In this document: positions 34,425 through 42,423 of the stretch, one piece after another
How the letters are laid out: every line of letters starts with the position of its first letter
Position numbering within the stretch: position 1 is the first letter of the stretch
Assembly: GCA_030429725.1 (NCBI GenBank)
Contig: JAUIEX010000009.1
Coordinates: 1-48,376, forward strand
Direction: 5' to 3'
Source of the DNA: Alphaproteobacteria bacterium
GTDB lineage: Bacteria > Pseudomonadota > Alphaproteobacteria > Rickettsiales > UBA8987
Length of the DNA: 48,376 nt
Made by a program: the position numbers and the translations under genes
The notes under the pieces: generated by a model
Told to the model about the DNA's origin: nothing
Database searches by the model: none
What the model saw: the letters and a program-made list of their open reading frames with translations, nothing else

Positions 34425-35293
34425 TGGGGCGGGTTCTTTTATTTTGGTTGTTAGGCCTATCATTGACGTGGGTGCTGCCGGTGCAGGCGCAGCAGCAAGA
34501 AGGCGCAAGGATCGATGATTTTCTTTCGAATGATGATGTGCCGGAAAATGAGGCGGCAGTGCCGCCGGCTGTTTTGCCGGGGCAGGATGGGGTGGCGCCG
34601 GTGGAGCAATCGAAGACGGTGGCTGGCTTGGTATGGCAGGGTGGCAGCGCCATGTTTAATGATAAGGAACGTGCGCTGATTTATCAGGTGAATGACTACA
34701 TCACCCTTTCGGAAGGGGTCATTCAGGATAATGCTCTGGTGGGTAATTTATTATTTCCAACACAAAAAGAGGCGGAAGTGGGTGGCGTGTTACCGCCCTT
34801 GGAATGGCCGGGATTTTTCCTGAACTCACAAATTTATTATTCGGACGATAACTGGGTTTTCTGGCTTAATGGGCAGCGTTACCGCAAAGGTCAGGTTATT
34901 TCTGAGACGCTGGAAGTGCTCAATGTAGAGGAAGGAAAAGTGGATTTTCTGTGGCGCCCGGGTCCAAATTTGCTTGAGGCGATGAAAGAGAGGGATCTGT
35001 TTGCGCCGTTTGAGTTTGTAGAAAATGCCACAACAAAAGAAGGTTATCTGTGGAATCTGGTCTCACCGGATGGGCAGATTTTTGCGGCCAGCGATAAGGC
35101 GGTGCTTCGTTTCCGTTTGCGCCCGAATCAAACGATGGTAAGCCAGAGCCTTAGCATTGAGGAAGGTGAGGTTAAAGGATTGATAGAAAATAGAGATACC
35201 GGGCAAATGTCGGCGGAAAATCCGGATATGATTAATCAGGTGCTGGATCAGGTGGATGCGGTGCAATCTTTCCAGAATCAGGTGCAGCGGTAA
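34424..35293 (+). CDS. Secreted periplasmic protein of the pilus-like cluster (PilP-like position)
   Basis: 289 residues. A Sec signal peptide (1-22, ending VQAQ) leads to a Glu/Pro-rich, probably flexible stretch (about 25-65) and a C-terminal domain with NDYITLSEGVIQDNALVGN, FLNSQIYYSDDNWVFWLNGQRY and a long final helix. The WVFWLNGQRYRKGQ segment resembles the short beta-hairpin repeat seen in secretion proteins of the PilP/GspC type, but I would not assign the family. There is no lipobox. The ATG overlaps the preceding stop by one base. It is the last of five coupled genes before the ABC ATPase. Confidence 0.65.
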   Translation: MGRVLLFWLLGLSLTWVLPVQAQQQEGARIDDFLSNDDVPENEAAVPPAVLPGQDGVAPVEQSKTVAGLVWQGGSAMFNDKERALIYQVNDYITLSEGVIQDNALVGNLLFPTQKEAEVGGVLPPLEWPGFFLNSQIYYSDDNWVFWLNGQRYRKGQVISETLEVLNVEEGKVDFLWRPGPNLLEAMKERDLFAPFEFVENATTKEGYLWNLVSPDGQIFAASDKAVLRFRLRPNQTMVSQSLSIEEGEVKGLIENRDTGQMSAENPDMINQVLDQVDAVQSFQNQVQR

Positions 35294-35308
35294 ATAGAGG
35301 GAAAAATT

Positions 35309-36052
35309 ATGGTTAAAGATGCGATTATCTCTATCGATGCAATTAAAAAATCATTCAAGAAACATCAGGTGCTGGATGGGGTCAGTTTTGCTATTCAGCC
35401 CGGGGAAATTTTTGGCCTGATCGGCCTTAATGGTGTTGGCAAAACCACGTTAATCAAAATTATGTTGGGGCTTCTGAGTGCGGATGCGGGGAGTGTAAAA
35501 TTCTTTGGTCATGACCATGTAACCAAAGAGGCGCGGCGCAAGCTTTGCTTTATACCGGAGCGATTTCGCCCCTCTCACCTACTGACGGGGGATGAGTTTT
35601 TAAGCCTGTCACAATCCTATTATGGCTTAAAATATGATAAAAATCGTGCGCGGGAGTTGGCATTAGAGCTTGATTTGCGCCCGGACGCGTTGGCCAGCCG
35701 GACAACCGATTATTCCAAGGGTATGGGGCAAAAATTAGGGCTGCTTTCAGCCTTGCTGAGTGAGGTGCCGCTGCTGGTATTAGATGAGCCGATGAGCGGG
35801 CTTGACCCGAAGGCGCGGATTTTATTTAAAGAGGTGCTGATGCGCCATGCCGGTAAGAACCGGGCGATTTTCTTCAGCTCCCATATTCTTAATGACATGG
35901 ATGAAATTTGTGGGCGGATCGGAATTTTGCATGATCGTCAGATGCAGTTTATCGGGAAACCGTCACTATGCCGTAAACAGCAAAAAGCTGAAACATTGGA
36001 ACGTGCGTTCATCTCAATTATTGAAAGGGATGAGCGGAAAATCGCCGCCTAG
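35309..36052 (+). CDS. ABC transporter ATP-binding protein
   Basis: 247 residues with GAGGG upstream of the ATG at 35309. Walker A GLNGVGKTT (39-47), signature YSKGMGQKLGLL (the S-K-G-M variant found in CcmA/NatA-type ATPases), Walker B LLVLDEPMSGLDP, and the switch His in IFFSSHILNDMDEICGRIG. It is an export-type ATPase. No permease gene is adjacent. It follows the pilus-like genes by 15 nt on the same strand; ABC components are known partners of some type IV pilus systems (PilGHI of Myxococcus), which makes an accessory role possible but unproven. Confidence 0.88.
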   Translation: MVKDAIISIDAIKKSFKKHQVLDGVSFAIQPGEIFGLIGLNGVGKTTLIKIMLGLLSADAGSVKFFGHDHVTKEARRKLCFIPERFRPSHLLTGDEFLSLSQSYYGLKYDKNRARELALELDLRPDALASRTTDYSKGMGQKLGLLSALLSEVPLLVLDEPMSGLDPKARILFKEVLMRHAGKNRAIFFSSHILNDMDEICGRIGILHDRQMQFIGKPSLCRKQQKAETLERAFISIIERDERKIAA

Positions 36053-36060
36053 AAGAATGT

Positions 36061-36744
36061 TTAGTGCACCGTGTGTGCGGCGCCCTCCACGCCATGCGTG
36101 GCTTTCAGATCATAGCTGGATTGTAACTGCACAATGCCACGCTTATCCAGCTTCACCCCACCATCGGCAATCGCGCGGATTGCCAGCGGGTAGAATGTAT
36201 GCTCCAACTGGTGAATTCGCTCCGATAAACTCTCTTCCGTATCATGGTAAAAAACCGGCGTGGCCGCCTGCACGATGATTGGCCCCGCGTCCATTTCCGG
36301 CACCACATAATGCACGGTGCAGCCGGTAATTTTCACCCCCGCTGCCAGCGCATCCGCCACCGCATTTGCCCCTTTAAAAGAAGGCAGCAAAGAGGGGTGA
36401 ATATTGATCATCTTCTGCTGCCACTGCTCCACGAAACCCGGCGTTAACAGCCGCATGAACCCGGCCAGCACCACCAGATCCACCTCATATTCGGAAAGTT
36501 TCTCGTGCAGGGCGGCGTCAAACGCTTCCCGCTTGGCATATTGCCGGTGATCGATGACCATTTCCGGAATCCCCGCATTGGCTGCACGCACAAGGCCATA
36601 AGCATCCGCGCGGTTAGAAACCACCACCGCCACTTCCGCCGGGAAATCCGCCGGCAGGCAGGCATTGATAATGGCCTGCAAATTGCCGCCATTGCCGGAG
36701 ATCAGCACCCCCAGCCGCAGCTTCTTGCGCGGCGTTTCACTCAT
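36061..36744 (-). CDS. purN: Phosphoribosylglycinamide formyltransferase
   Basis: 227 residues from the ATG at 36744 (GAAAGG about 9 nt upstream); the longer frame to 36819 adds unconserved residues. Motifs: LGVLISGNGGNLQAII (substrate loop; Gly-Asn-Gly-Gly-Asn replaces the usual Gly-Ser-Gly-Ser-Asn), VVLAGFMRLL, INIHPSLLPSFKGANAV containing the catalytic Asn-His, and GCTVHYVVPEMDAGPIIVQ with the catalytic Asp. The enzyme formylates GAR with 10-formyl-THF in purine synthesis. Its usual partner purM is 6.5 kb downstream on the other strand. It converges with the ABC ATPase gene, 8 bp apart. Confidence 0.94.
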   Translation of the reverse strand: MSETPRKKLRLGVLISGNGGNLQAIINACLPADFPAEVAVVVSNRADAYGLVRAANAGIPEMVIDHRQYAKREAFDAALHEKLSEYEVDLVVLAGFMRLLTPGFVEQWQQKMINIHPSLLPSFKGANAVADALAAGVKITGCTVHYVVPEMDAGPIIVQAATPVFYHDTEESLSERIHQLEHTFYPLAIRAIADGGVKLDKRGIVQLQSSYDLKATHGVEGAAHTVH

Positions 36745-37013
36745 TTGACTATGCCTTTCACGGCGCTGCCCCAACCCTGATTCATAGAGGCAGTTTACCA
36801 TGCGCGGCGCTTCGGGCAATGGCGAGTTGTTTTGATGATGGGCAGCGTGAGGATGCCACGGATATAATTACGTCCCCGCGATGCGAGAAAGGGAAGATCC
36901 GGCCTTTTCCGCCACCCGCCGCGCAGGGCAAGAATAAGCAGCGCTAAAAAGCAACCCAAAGTTTCAAAAAGCAGGATTTTTCGCTTAAAAACATGAAGAT
37001 ATGCTTAATTTTC
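36745..37013. other. Intergenic stretch upstream of purN, no gene seen
   Basis: I find no supported coding region here. It holds the purN leader, a copy of the 11-mer AGGATGCCACG (36850-36860) that recurs at 39208 and 47198, and an AT-rich part from about 36945. A 96-codon minus-strand open frame overlapping 36944-37234 looks fortuitous. Confidence 0.5.
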
Positions 37014-37042
37014 TTGCAGAGAGAGAGCAATTTTGATATCTT
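37014..37042 (+). promoter_or_regulatory. Candidate promoter of the structured region
   Basis: TTGCAG at 37014-37019, 17-bp spacer, TATCTT at 37037-37042. It would start transcription near 37049, just before the run of hairpins. The -35 equals that proposed for the M23 gene. Confidence 0.35.
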
Positions 37043-37122
37043 ATTCATGTTTTTGTGTTCTTCCTGTGGGTATTTTGGCTCTGCAGCCTCTTTATCTATG
37101 GGAAGTCCTAGCGCCCGATCCA

Positions 37123-37208
37123 CTTGATTGCTCCCTCCGACGTGGGGAGAAGAATCAAGGCTCGGAACTCCCTCCCACTGACATTGGGAGTGTTTGATTA
37201 TTTTTTTT
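37123..37208 (+). promoter_or_regulatory. Attenuator-like leader with alternative hairpins ahead of the Cys-rich ORF
   Basis: CTTGATT (37123-37129) can pair with AATCAAG (37153-37159), enclosing CTCCC/GGGAG. The same AATCAA can instead pair with TTGATT at 37194-37199, enclosing ACTCCC/GGGAGT (37167-37191) and running straight into T8 (37201-37208). The two structures are mutually exclusive, and the second is a terminator. The Cys-rich ORF starts 30 nt after the T-run. This is the architecture of a riboswitch or attenuator; simple termination of a small RNA is the alternative. Confidence 0.45.
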
Positions 37209-37237
37209 CGTATTTTTAACCCATAACACAACACGTT

Positions 37238-37546
37238 ATGGAATGTTCAAACTGCGGTATGACCTATGAAGGTCAATACTGTCTAAATTGCCTTGGCACA
37301 TGCTATGTGCCCCTCGTGCTGGTCGCCGAAAGGCCAGCACCCGTAGCGCCAACTGCATTGAACTGCCGCGACCGCGGCGGTTCATGCAACTGCAAGGAGG
37401 GCCAGTGCTGGCTGGATCAGCAAGCACTGGCCGCCCCTCTCAGCCTTGTGCTGGAAGTGGTAGAGCTGTCAGACATGATCTGCCCCAAAGGTGGAAAATG
37501 TCTGAACAGCGCAGGCTGCCTTCATGGCGGCTGCATCAGGCGCTAA
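37238..37546 (+). CDS. Cysteine-rich small protein (102 aa), hypothetical
   Basis: The ATG at 37238 has no visible Shine-Dalgarno. The product has 13 cysteines arranged in three clusters: an N-terminal zinc-ribbon-like CSNCGMTYEGQYCLNC followed by GTC, a middle CRDRGGSCNCKEGQC, and a C-terminal ICPKGGKCLNSAGCLHGGC. The clusters are separated by neutral Ala/Leu/Val-rich linkers. No signal peptide. It looks like a metal-binding protein, but I recognise no family. Codon choice (AGG, CTA, GTA) differs from the neighbours, and the DNA is crowded with inverted repeats, so the ORF may instead be a by-product of a structured RNA. Both readings could be true. Confidence 0.45.
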   Translation: MECSNCGMTYEGQYCLNCLGTCYVPLVLVAERPAPVAPTALNCRDRGGSCNCKEGQCWLDQQALAAPLSLVLEVVELSDMICPKGGKCLNSAGCLHGGCIRR

Positions 37547-37754
37547 TAGAGCACAGCTGAATAAATCAGCATGCTTGAAACCACCCACCGGGTGGAATGT
37601 CCGTCATGTAAATCTTCCTGCCTTAAAAAGCAGGTTTGCTGAAGCATGGCCGACAAACCCGCCGCCATCAATGGATGATGGCGGTTGGCACAATGGTTCT
37701 AAGGGTTCTTGATTGAATGCCTGCCACTTCATTGCCTGCAATGATGCGTGCCGG

Positions 37755-37802
37755 AAAGCCTCCCTCCTGATAGTAACATATCAGGGTCGGGAGGCTTTTT
37801 TT
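37755..37802 (+). terminator. Strong intrinsic terminator
   Basis: Outer stem AAAGCCTCCC (37755-37764) with GGGAGGCTTT (37789-37798), inner stem CCTGATA/TATCAGG (37766-37785) with a 6-nt loop, then a T-run to 37802. It ends plus-strand transcription just before the convergent ftsA stop at 37847. Confidence 0.85.
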
Positions 37803-37846
37803 ATGCCTGATAAAAATTACCGCCGGAGCGCCGGCGGTGCTGCAAC

Positions 37847-39118
37847 CTAAAAATTATCTTTAAACCACCGCATCACGCGGCCAACGCCACCCTGTCTGGC
37901 CATGCTTTCACTCTCCGCAATGCTGCCCACAGATAAGCTCTCTTTCTGCTTCAGGTAAATCAACATGCCAATGGCAGCGGAAAAAGCCGCGCCACTGGTT
38001 GCGTCCGCCATGCCTTCCAGATGGCGCGGGCGGCCAATCCGGATATGCTTGTTGAGCATGTGCCCGGCCAGCTCTCTTAAGCCCTGAAGCTGCGCTCCGC
38101 CACCCGTGATCACCACGCGGGGGCCGCACACTTCCAGCACGCCTTCTTCCTTCAGCCGCTTCATCACCAGCTCCAGAATTTCTTCCACACGCGGCTTGAT
38201 GATGGAAGTGAGTAAGGAGCGGGAAATATACCCATCCTCCGCCAGCTCCAGCTGATCCGGGCTGCTGGTGGTGTCATCCGTTACCAACTCGGAAAGTGGG
38301 ATATCGATAATATCCTGCCCGTCCATAGCCGTGCTGACCACGTTGCCATAAAGCACCTTGATTCGCTCCGCATGGCCAAGCGTGGTGGAAAGCCCACGCG
38401 CCACATCCCGCGTAATATGGCCACCGCCCACGGCAATGGAACTGGAAAACACCATCTTCCCTTCATGAAACACTGAAATTGCGGTATTTCCTTCGCCGAT
38501 ATCCAGCAGGATCGTGCCCAGTTTTTTCTCATCCTCCGTCAGGCAGGCCAGCCCGGAAGCATAGGCCGCGTTCACCTCGTCCTGCATTTCAAGATGGCAG
38601 TGCCGCAGGCAGTTTGCCATGTTGCGCATGGCCGTGGTGCTGGCGGTGACGATATGCAGATAGGTTTTCAGCACATTACCCACCATGCCACGCGGGTCGG
38701 TAATGCCATCGGTATCATCCAGCGTATAATAAATGGGGATGCAGTGCAAAATGGCGCTCTCATCCTTCTCAAAACGGCTATAGCCCTCCGCCAGAATGTG
38801 GCGAATATCGCGGTCGGTCACCTCCTGTCCGGAAACGGAAGTATTGACCTCCACGTAATGGGATGCCACCCCGCCGCCGGACATGCCCACCACCACACGG
38901 TCGATGGTTTCTCCAGCCATTTTTTCCGCCGCATGCACGGCTGCCAGAATGGCGCTTTCCGCCTGCTTCACATCAATGATGATGCCGGCGCGAATGCCCT
39001 GCGAAATCTGATGGCCAATCCCTTTCACCACCACGCCGCCGCTATCAACATCCGCAATCAGGCACACAATTTTGGAGCTGCCGATATCCAGAATCGCAGT
39101 GGTCGTCTTTTTACTCAT
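37847..39118 (-). CDS. ftsA: Cell division protein FtsA
   Basis: 423 residues from the ATG at 39118; the longer frame to 39331 overlaps the divergent gene and lacks similarity. It is an actin-like ATPase: TTAILDIGSSKIVCLIADV (phosphate 1), the FtsA-specific 1C domain after GAGIIIDVKQAE-like SHS2 sequence, GTILLDIGEGNTAISVF (phosphate 2), AVGGGHITRDVARGL, and VVITGGGAQLQGLREL (adenosine motif). The C-terminus GRVMRWFKDNF is the amphipathic membrane-targeting helix. FtsA tethers FtsZ to the membrane. It normally follows ftsQ; here ddl-ftsQ is about 6 kb away on the other strand and ftsZ is not in the window. Confidence 0.96.
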   Translation of the reverse strand: MSKKTTTAILDIGSSKIVCLIADVDSGGVVVKGIGHQISQGIRAGIIIDVKQAESAILAAVHAAEKMAGETIDRVVVGMSGGGVASHYVEVNTSVSGQEVTDRDIRHILAEGYSRFEKDESAILHCIPIYYTLDDTDGITDPRGMVGNVLKTYLHIVTASTTAMRNMANCLRHCHLEMQDEVNAAYASGLACLTEDEKKLGTILLDIGEGNTAISVFHEGKMVFSSSIAVGGGHITRDVARGLSTTLGHAERIKVLYGNVVSTAMDGQDIIDIPLSELVTDDTTSSPDQLELAEDGYISRSLLTSIIKPRVEEILELVMKRLKEEGVLEVCGPRVVITGGGAQLQGLRELAGHMLNKHIRIGRPRHLEGMADATSGAAFSAAIGMLIYLKQKESLSVGSIAESESMARQGGVGRVMRWFKDNF

Positions 39119-39204
39119 GCTTCTTCTTATCAGAGGGCTGGGGGCTTGGGAAAGATTATTATGAAAGAATTGCACTCCGCTCAGCCGATGCGTATAAGCG
39201 GTGC

Positions 39205-39660
39205 ATGAGGATGCCACGCTTTCACAGAACCTTGCTTTCCGCCGCCCTGCTGGCCGTGCTGCTGGGCAATCTTCTGCCCTTCTTCGGCAGTGGAAATTTG
39301 GGCGCACAGGCAAGGCAAACCATTGCTGCAATTGAAGCTTCCGACAAAGCCGAAGAGACCGCCGATCTGTTGGGAGAAAAAGTCCTCATCTGCACCGCCA
39401 ATGGGTTCAAATGGGTAACGTGGAAGGAGCTGGCCGAACAAGGACAGGTTCCGCAACGGCATCAAATTCCGCAATGCCCGCTCTGCGTGCTTTATGCCGC
39501 CACCGCAGCGCTTACAGGGGCGGAGCGCATTGCCACACCCCTCTACCAGCCCGTTATGCGGCAGCTTGGGTTTGTTACCCTTGCCGCCGCCTTGCCGGCC
39601 ATCACTTCGACGAATGTGCGGCACCTTACCCGCGCCCCGCCGGCTTTCTCCATCGCTTAA
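39205..39660 (+). CDS. DUF2946-like envelope protein
   Basis: 151 residues. An N-terminal hydrophobic signal or anchor (LLSAALLAVLLGNLLPFF) precedes a polar part with EKVLICTANGFKWV (C63) and a CPLC pair (C91, C94), then a second hydrophobic helix (FVTLAAALPAI). ICTANG followed by a CPxC motif is the DUF2946 pattern; members commonly sit beside copper-transport and outer-membrane genes. The next gene, 82 bp on, encodes a His/Met-rich outer-membrane protein. A metal-related role is inferred. Starts at 39205 and 39211 are both possible; it is divergent from ftsA. Confidence 0.6.
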   Translation: MRMPRFHRTLLSAALLAVLLGNLLPFFGSGNLGAQARQTIAAIEASDKAEETADLLGEKVLICTANGFKWVTWKELAEQGQVPQRHQIPQCPLCVLYAATAALTGAERIATPLYQPVMRQLGFVTLAAALPAITSTNVRHLTRAPPAFSIA

Positions 39661-39742
39661 ACGCGCTACGTAAACGCGCCCTAAATTTATTAAAAAATAT
39701 CAATGGAAGCTTCCGCTTCCCAAAATTTTATGGAGAAATCTT

Positions 39743-40786
39743 ATGTCTAAAATACTGTTTTCAACCACCGCCATTGCGCTGATTCTCAGCACGGGCACGG
39801 CACACGCCACCGCGGATGACCATAACCATCATGACCATGCGCAGCATGCCGGGCATGTGCATGCGGACATCAATCCCAACCAGCTGGCGCCCATCGGTGT
39901 GATGCGTGACCATGTGCATGAAAAAGGCAGGTTCATGCTTTCCTACCGCTATGGTTACATGCATATGGATGGCAATCGTGATGGTACTTCTTCCGTCAGT
40001 GATCAGCAGGTGCTGACGAATTACATGGTGGCGCCCACCAAAATGCCAATGCAGATGCATATGCTTGGCGGGATGTATGGCGTGACCGATCAGCTGACCC
40101 TTTCCGCCATGACAGGCTTTGCCGATCTGGAAATGGATAATCTACGCCGTAACGGCACCAGTTTCACCATGAAAAATGAAGGCATGACGGACAGCAAGCT
40201 GAATGCGCTTTATGAGTTTTATAATGACGGCACGCATCGCCTGCAATTTAATGGCGGCATCAGCCTGCCCACGGGGGATGTGAATGACCGCATGCCCAAT
40301 GGCAGTATCATGGCCTATCCCATGCAGCTTGGCAGCGGCACATATAACCTGCTTCCGGGTGTGAGCTATAGCGGCGCGAAGGATGTTTGGGCGTGGGGGG
40401 CGCAGGCCAACGCCACCCTTCCTTTGGGTGAAAATAACCGTGGTTATACGCTTGGCAACCAGTATCAGGTTACCACATGGGGCGTGCGGGAGTTGAACGA
40501 CATGTTCAGCCTCTCACTGCGTCTGGATGGCCGTACATGGGGCAGTGTGGATGGCACGGATCGTGAATTGGCCGGCCCGATATTCATGTCCCCCGCGATG
40601 GACGCAAACCTGCAGGGTGGGGAGCGTGTTGAGGCGCTGGCCGGTATTTCCTTTTCGCCTGCTTCCGGTGCGCTGAAGAACCAGCGCATTGCTGCGGAAT
40701 TCGGCATGCCGGTTTATGAACGTTTGGATGGCCCCCGTCTGGAAACGGATTACCGTTTCACCCTCGGCTGGCAGCTGGCATTCTAG
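39743..40786 (+). CDS. His/Met-rich outer-membrane beta-barrel protein
   Basis: 347 residues, GGAG 7 nt before the ATG. A signal peptide (1-22, ending AHA) is followed by a histidine cluster DDHNHHDHAQHAGHVHAD and by methionine-rich motifs (YMHMDGN, KMPMQMHMLGGMYG), both classic soft-metal ligands. The rest shows alternating strands ending in aromatic residues and a C-terminal ...RFTLGWQLAF with terminal Phe, the outer-membrane barrel signature. It resembles the PF13557-type 'transporter' porins often annotated near copper genes. Together with the DUF2946-like gene it looks like a metal-handling pair; the substrate is inferred. A bidirectional terminator follows. Confidence 0.75.
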   Translation: MSKILFSTTAIALILSTGTAHATADDHNHHDHAQHAGHVHADINPNQLAPIGVMRDHVHEKGRFMLSYRYGYMHMDGNRDGTSSVSDQQVLTNYMVAPTKMPMQMHMLGGMYGVTDQLTLSAMTGFADLEMDNLRRNGTSFTMKNEGMTDSKLNALYEFYNDGTHRLQFNGGISLPTGDVNDRMPNGSIMAYPMQLGSGTYNLLPGVSYSGAKDVWAWGAQANATLPLGENNRGYTLGNQYQVTTWGVRELNDMFSLSLRLDGRTWGSVDGTDRELAGPIFMSPAMDANLQGGERVEALAGISFSPASGALKNQRIAAEFGMPVYERLDGPRLETDYRFTLGWQLAF

Positions 40787-40834
40787 GCACGTCAACAGAA
40801 AACGGAGACAGGACGTTTCCGTGTGAAGCTGCGA

Positions 40835-40870
40835 CATAAAAAAGCCGGGCAAAAACCCGGCTTTTTTATG
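40835..40870. terminator. Bidirectional terminator between the porin-like gene and ntrX
   Basis: A perfect 15-bp stem, CATAAAAAAGCCGGG (40835-40849) with CCCGGCTTTTTTATG (40856-40870), loop of 6 nt, A6 and T6 tracts on opposite sides. It serves both convergent genes. Confidence 0.93.
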
Positions 40871-40887
40871 CGTGAAGCCAGGGCAAC

Positions 40888-42342
40888 CTAACCTATTTTG
40901 CGCTGCTCCAGTGAGATAATCGTCGTATCCTCATCTTCGTCATTATCGGCCATTTTCTCATCACCGCGCGTTGGCACACTTAAGAGCTTCAACTTACGGT
41001 GCAGTGCGGAACGCTCCATGCCAATAAAATTAGCCGTGCGGGAGATATTGCCGCTGAAACGGTTGATCTGAGACGTAAGGTAGTGTTTTTCAAACACTTC
41101 CCGTGCTTCACGCAGCTTCATGGAGAGGATATTGCGATCCATCTCCGCGCCGGAATCCGTGCCGCTGGAGAAAACATCCTTCGGCAACATATCCGAAGAG
41201 ATGGGTTGATTTTCTTCCGCATTAGCCATGATCAGCACCCATTCAATGACATTGCGCAGCTGGCGAACATTGCCCGGCCAGCTATATGCCTGAAGTGCCG
41301 CAACGGCATCTTCCGAAAGCTGGCGCTTCGGCTGATTGGAAGCTTCCGCTGCCTGCGCGAGAAAATAATCGCACAGCATGGGAATATCTTCCCGGCGCTC
41401 ATTAAGTGACGGCATGGTGAGTGGCACCACGTGAAGGCGATAGAATAAATCCTCCCGTAATTTGCCATCTTCAATATGCTGTTGTACGTTGCGGCTGGAA
41501 GAGACAACCACCCGGACATCGGATTTCTGCTTTTTACTGCCACCCACCCGTGTGAAGGTTCCATCCTGTAGGAAACGAACAAATTTCGCCTGAACTTCCA
41601 ATGGGATATCGCATATTTCATCAATATAGAGCGTGCCACCCGTAGCCTGCTCAAAAACTCCCACTTTGCGTGGCGGTGCATTTAAATCTTCGCTTTCTTC
41701 CGTGCCAAAAAGCTCGATATCGGCCATATCCGTCCCCAGAGTGGCGGCATTCAGGCAAACAAACGGCTTGTTGCCACGTGAGGAACGCTGATGGATCATG
41801 CGTGCCACCACTTCTTTTCCTGCCCCGCCGGGGCCGGTGATGAAAACACGGCTGTTCGTGGGGGCAACTTTATCAATTTGCTGTTTGAGATTCACAATCA
41901 CTGCGGATTCACCAATCATGATATTGGGTGACTGGGTGCGCAGACGCAATTCATCATTTTCCTGACGCAGCTTAACATTTTCAATGGCTTTATCCAGCGT
42001 GTGCAGCAGGCGATCGGGTTTAAACGGTTTTTCAATATAGTCGTAAGCGCCCATGCGCAGGCTGTTAATGGCGGTATCAATATTGCCGTGACCACTAATC
42101 ATAATGATGGGCATGTGGGGATATTTACGGTGTGCGGCTTCCAGAATGCCAAGCCCGTCCAGCTCGCTATCCTTCAGCCAGATATCCAGAACCATGGCGG
42201 TTGGAATGGCTTCGGCCATTCGCTCAAATGCCTGGGTGCTGTTCTTGGCTTTGCTGGTGCTATAGCCTTCATCCTCTAAAATATCACAGACAAGATCACA
42301 AATATCCGCTTCATCATCAACCACTAAAATACTTGCATGCAT
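40888..42342 (-). CDS. ntrX: NtrX-type response regulator
   Basis: 484 residues; AAGGAG lies upstream of the ATG at 42342. Receiver domain (1-120): ILVVDDEADI, MVLDIWLKDSELDG with the phospho-Asp, IIMISGHG, YDYIEKPF. AAA+ domain (about 145-375): Walker A GPGGAGKE, GGTLYIDEICDIP (Walker B), RVVVSSSRNV, LREDLFYRLHVVPL, WPGNVRQLRN. The sigma-54-contacting GAFTGA loop is missing, as known for NtrX of Brucella and relatives. The C-terminal Fis-type HTH (NISRTANFIGMERSALHRKLKLL) binds DNA. NtrX is linked with nitrogen, redox and envelope control. Its sensor NtrY is not adjacent. Confidence 0.92.
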   Translation of the reverse strand: MHASILVVDDEADICDLVCDILEDEGYSTSKAKNSTQAFERMAEAIPTAMVLDIWLKDSELDGLGILEAAHRKYPHMPIIMISGHGNIDTAINSLRMGAYDYIEKPFKPDRLLHTLDKAIENVKLRQENDELRLRTQSPNIMIGESAVIVNLKQQIDKVAPTNSRVFITGPGGAGKEVVARMIHQRSSRGNKPFVCLNAATLGTDMADIELFGTEESEDLNAPPRKVGVFEQATGGTLYIDEICDIPLEVQAKFVRFLQDGTFTRVGGSKKQKSDVRVVVSSSRNVQQHIEDGKLREDLFYRLHVVPLTMPSLNERREDIPMLCDYFLAQAAEASNQPKRQLSEDAVAALQAYSWPGNVRQLRNVIEWVLIMANAEENQPISSDMLPKDVFSSGTDSGAEMDRNILSMKLREAREVFEKHYLTSQINRFSGNISRTANFIGMERSALHRKLKLLSVPTRGDEKMADNDEDEDTTIISLEQRKIG

Positions 42343-42423
42343 GGGGCAACTCCTTGTTGCTTAACGTTAAAATCGGTTACTTACTTTATATAACCAACAG
42401 GTAAGACTTCATGTCTGTGATAA

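Larger units (their letters stand above)
37049..37802 (+). ncRNA. Candidate long structured transcript (may also encode the Cys-rich ORF)
   Basis: Between the proposed promoter and the terminator at 37755 I count at least nine perfect or near-perfect hairpins. The best are GGCACAT/ATGTGCC (37295-37311), GTGCTGG/CCAGCAC (37316-37340), a 10-bp stem at 37360-37383 with a 4-nt loop, a 10+4-bp stem at 37400-37432, TCAGACAT/ATGTCTGA (37469-37505), CCACCC/GGGTGG (37581-37595), CCTGC/GCAGG (37617-37634), CCGCCATC/GATGGCGG (37662-37684) and CATTG/CAATG (37730-37743). The density is far above the neighbouring genes. It matches no RNA family I know (not 6S, tmRNA, RNase P or SRP signatures). It fills the otherwise gene-poor stretch 37547-37846. 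Confidence 0.35.

Noticed and set aside
36944-37234. 96-codon minus-strand open frame next to purN
   Set aside because: No ribosome site or family motif; crosses the attenuator-like hairpins.
37581-37743. CRISPR-like array in the hairpin-rich region
   Set aside because: The hairpins differ in sequence and spacing; there is no repeated unit with regular spacers and no cas gene.
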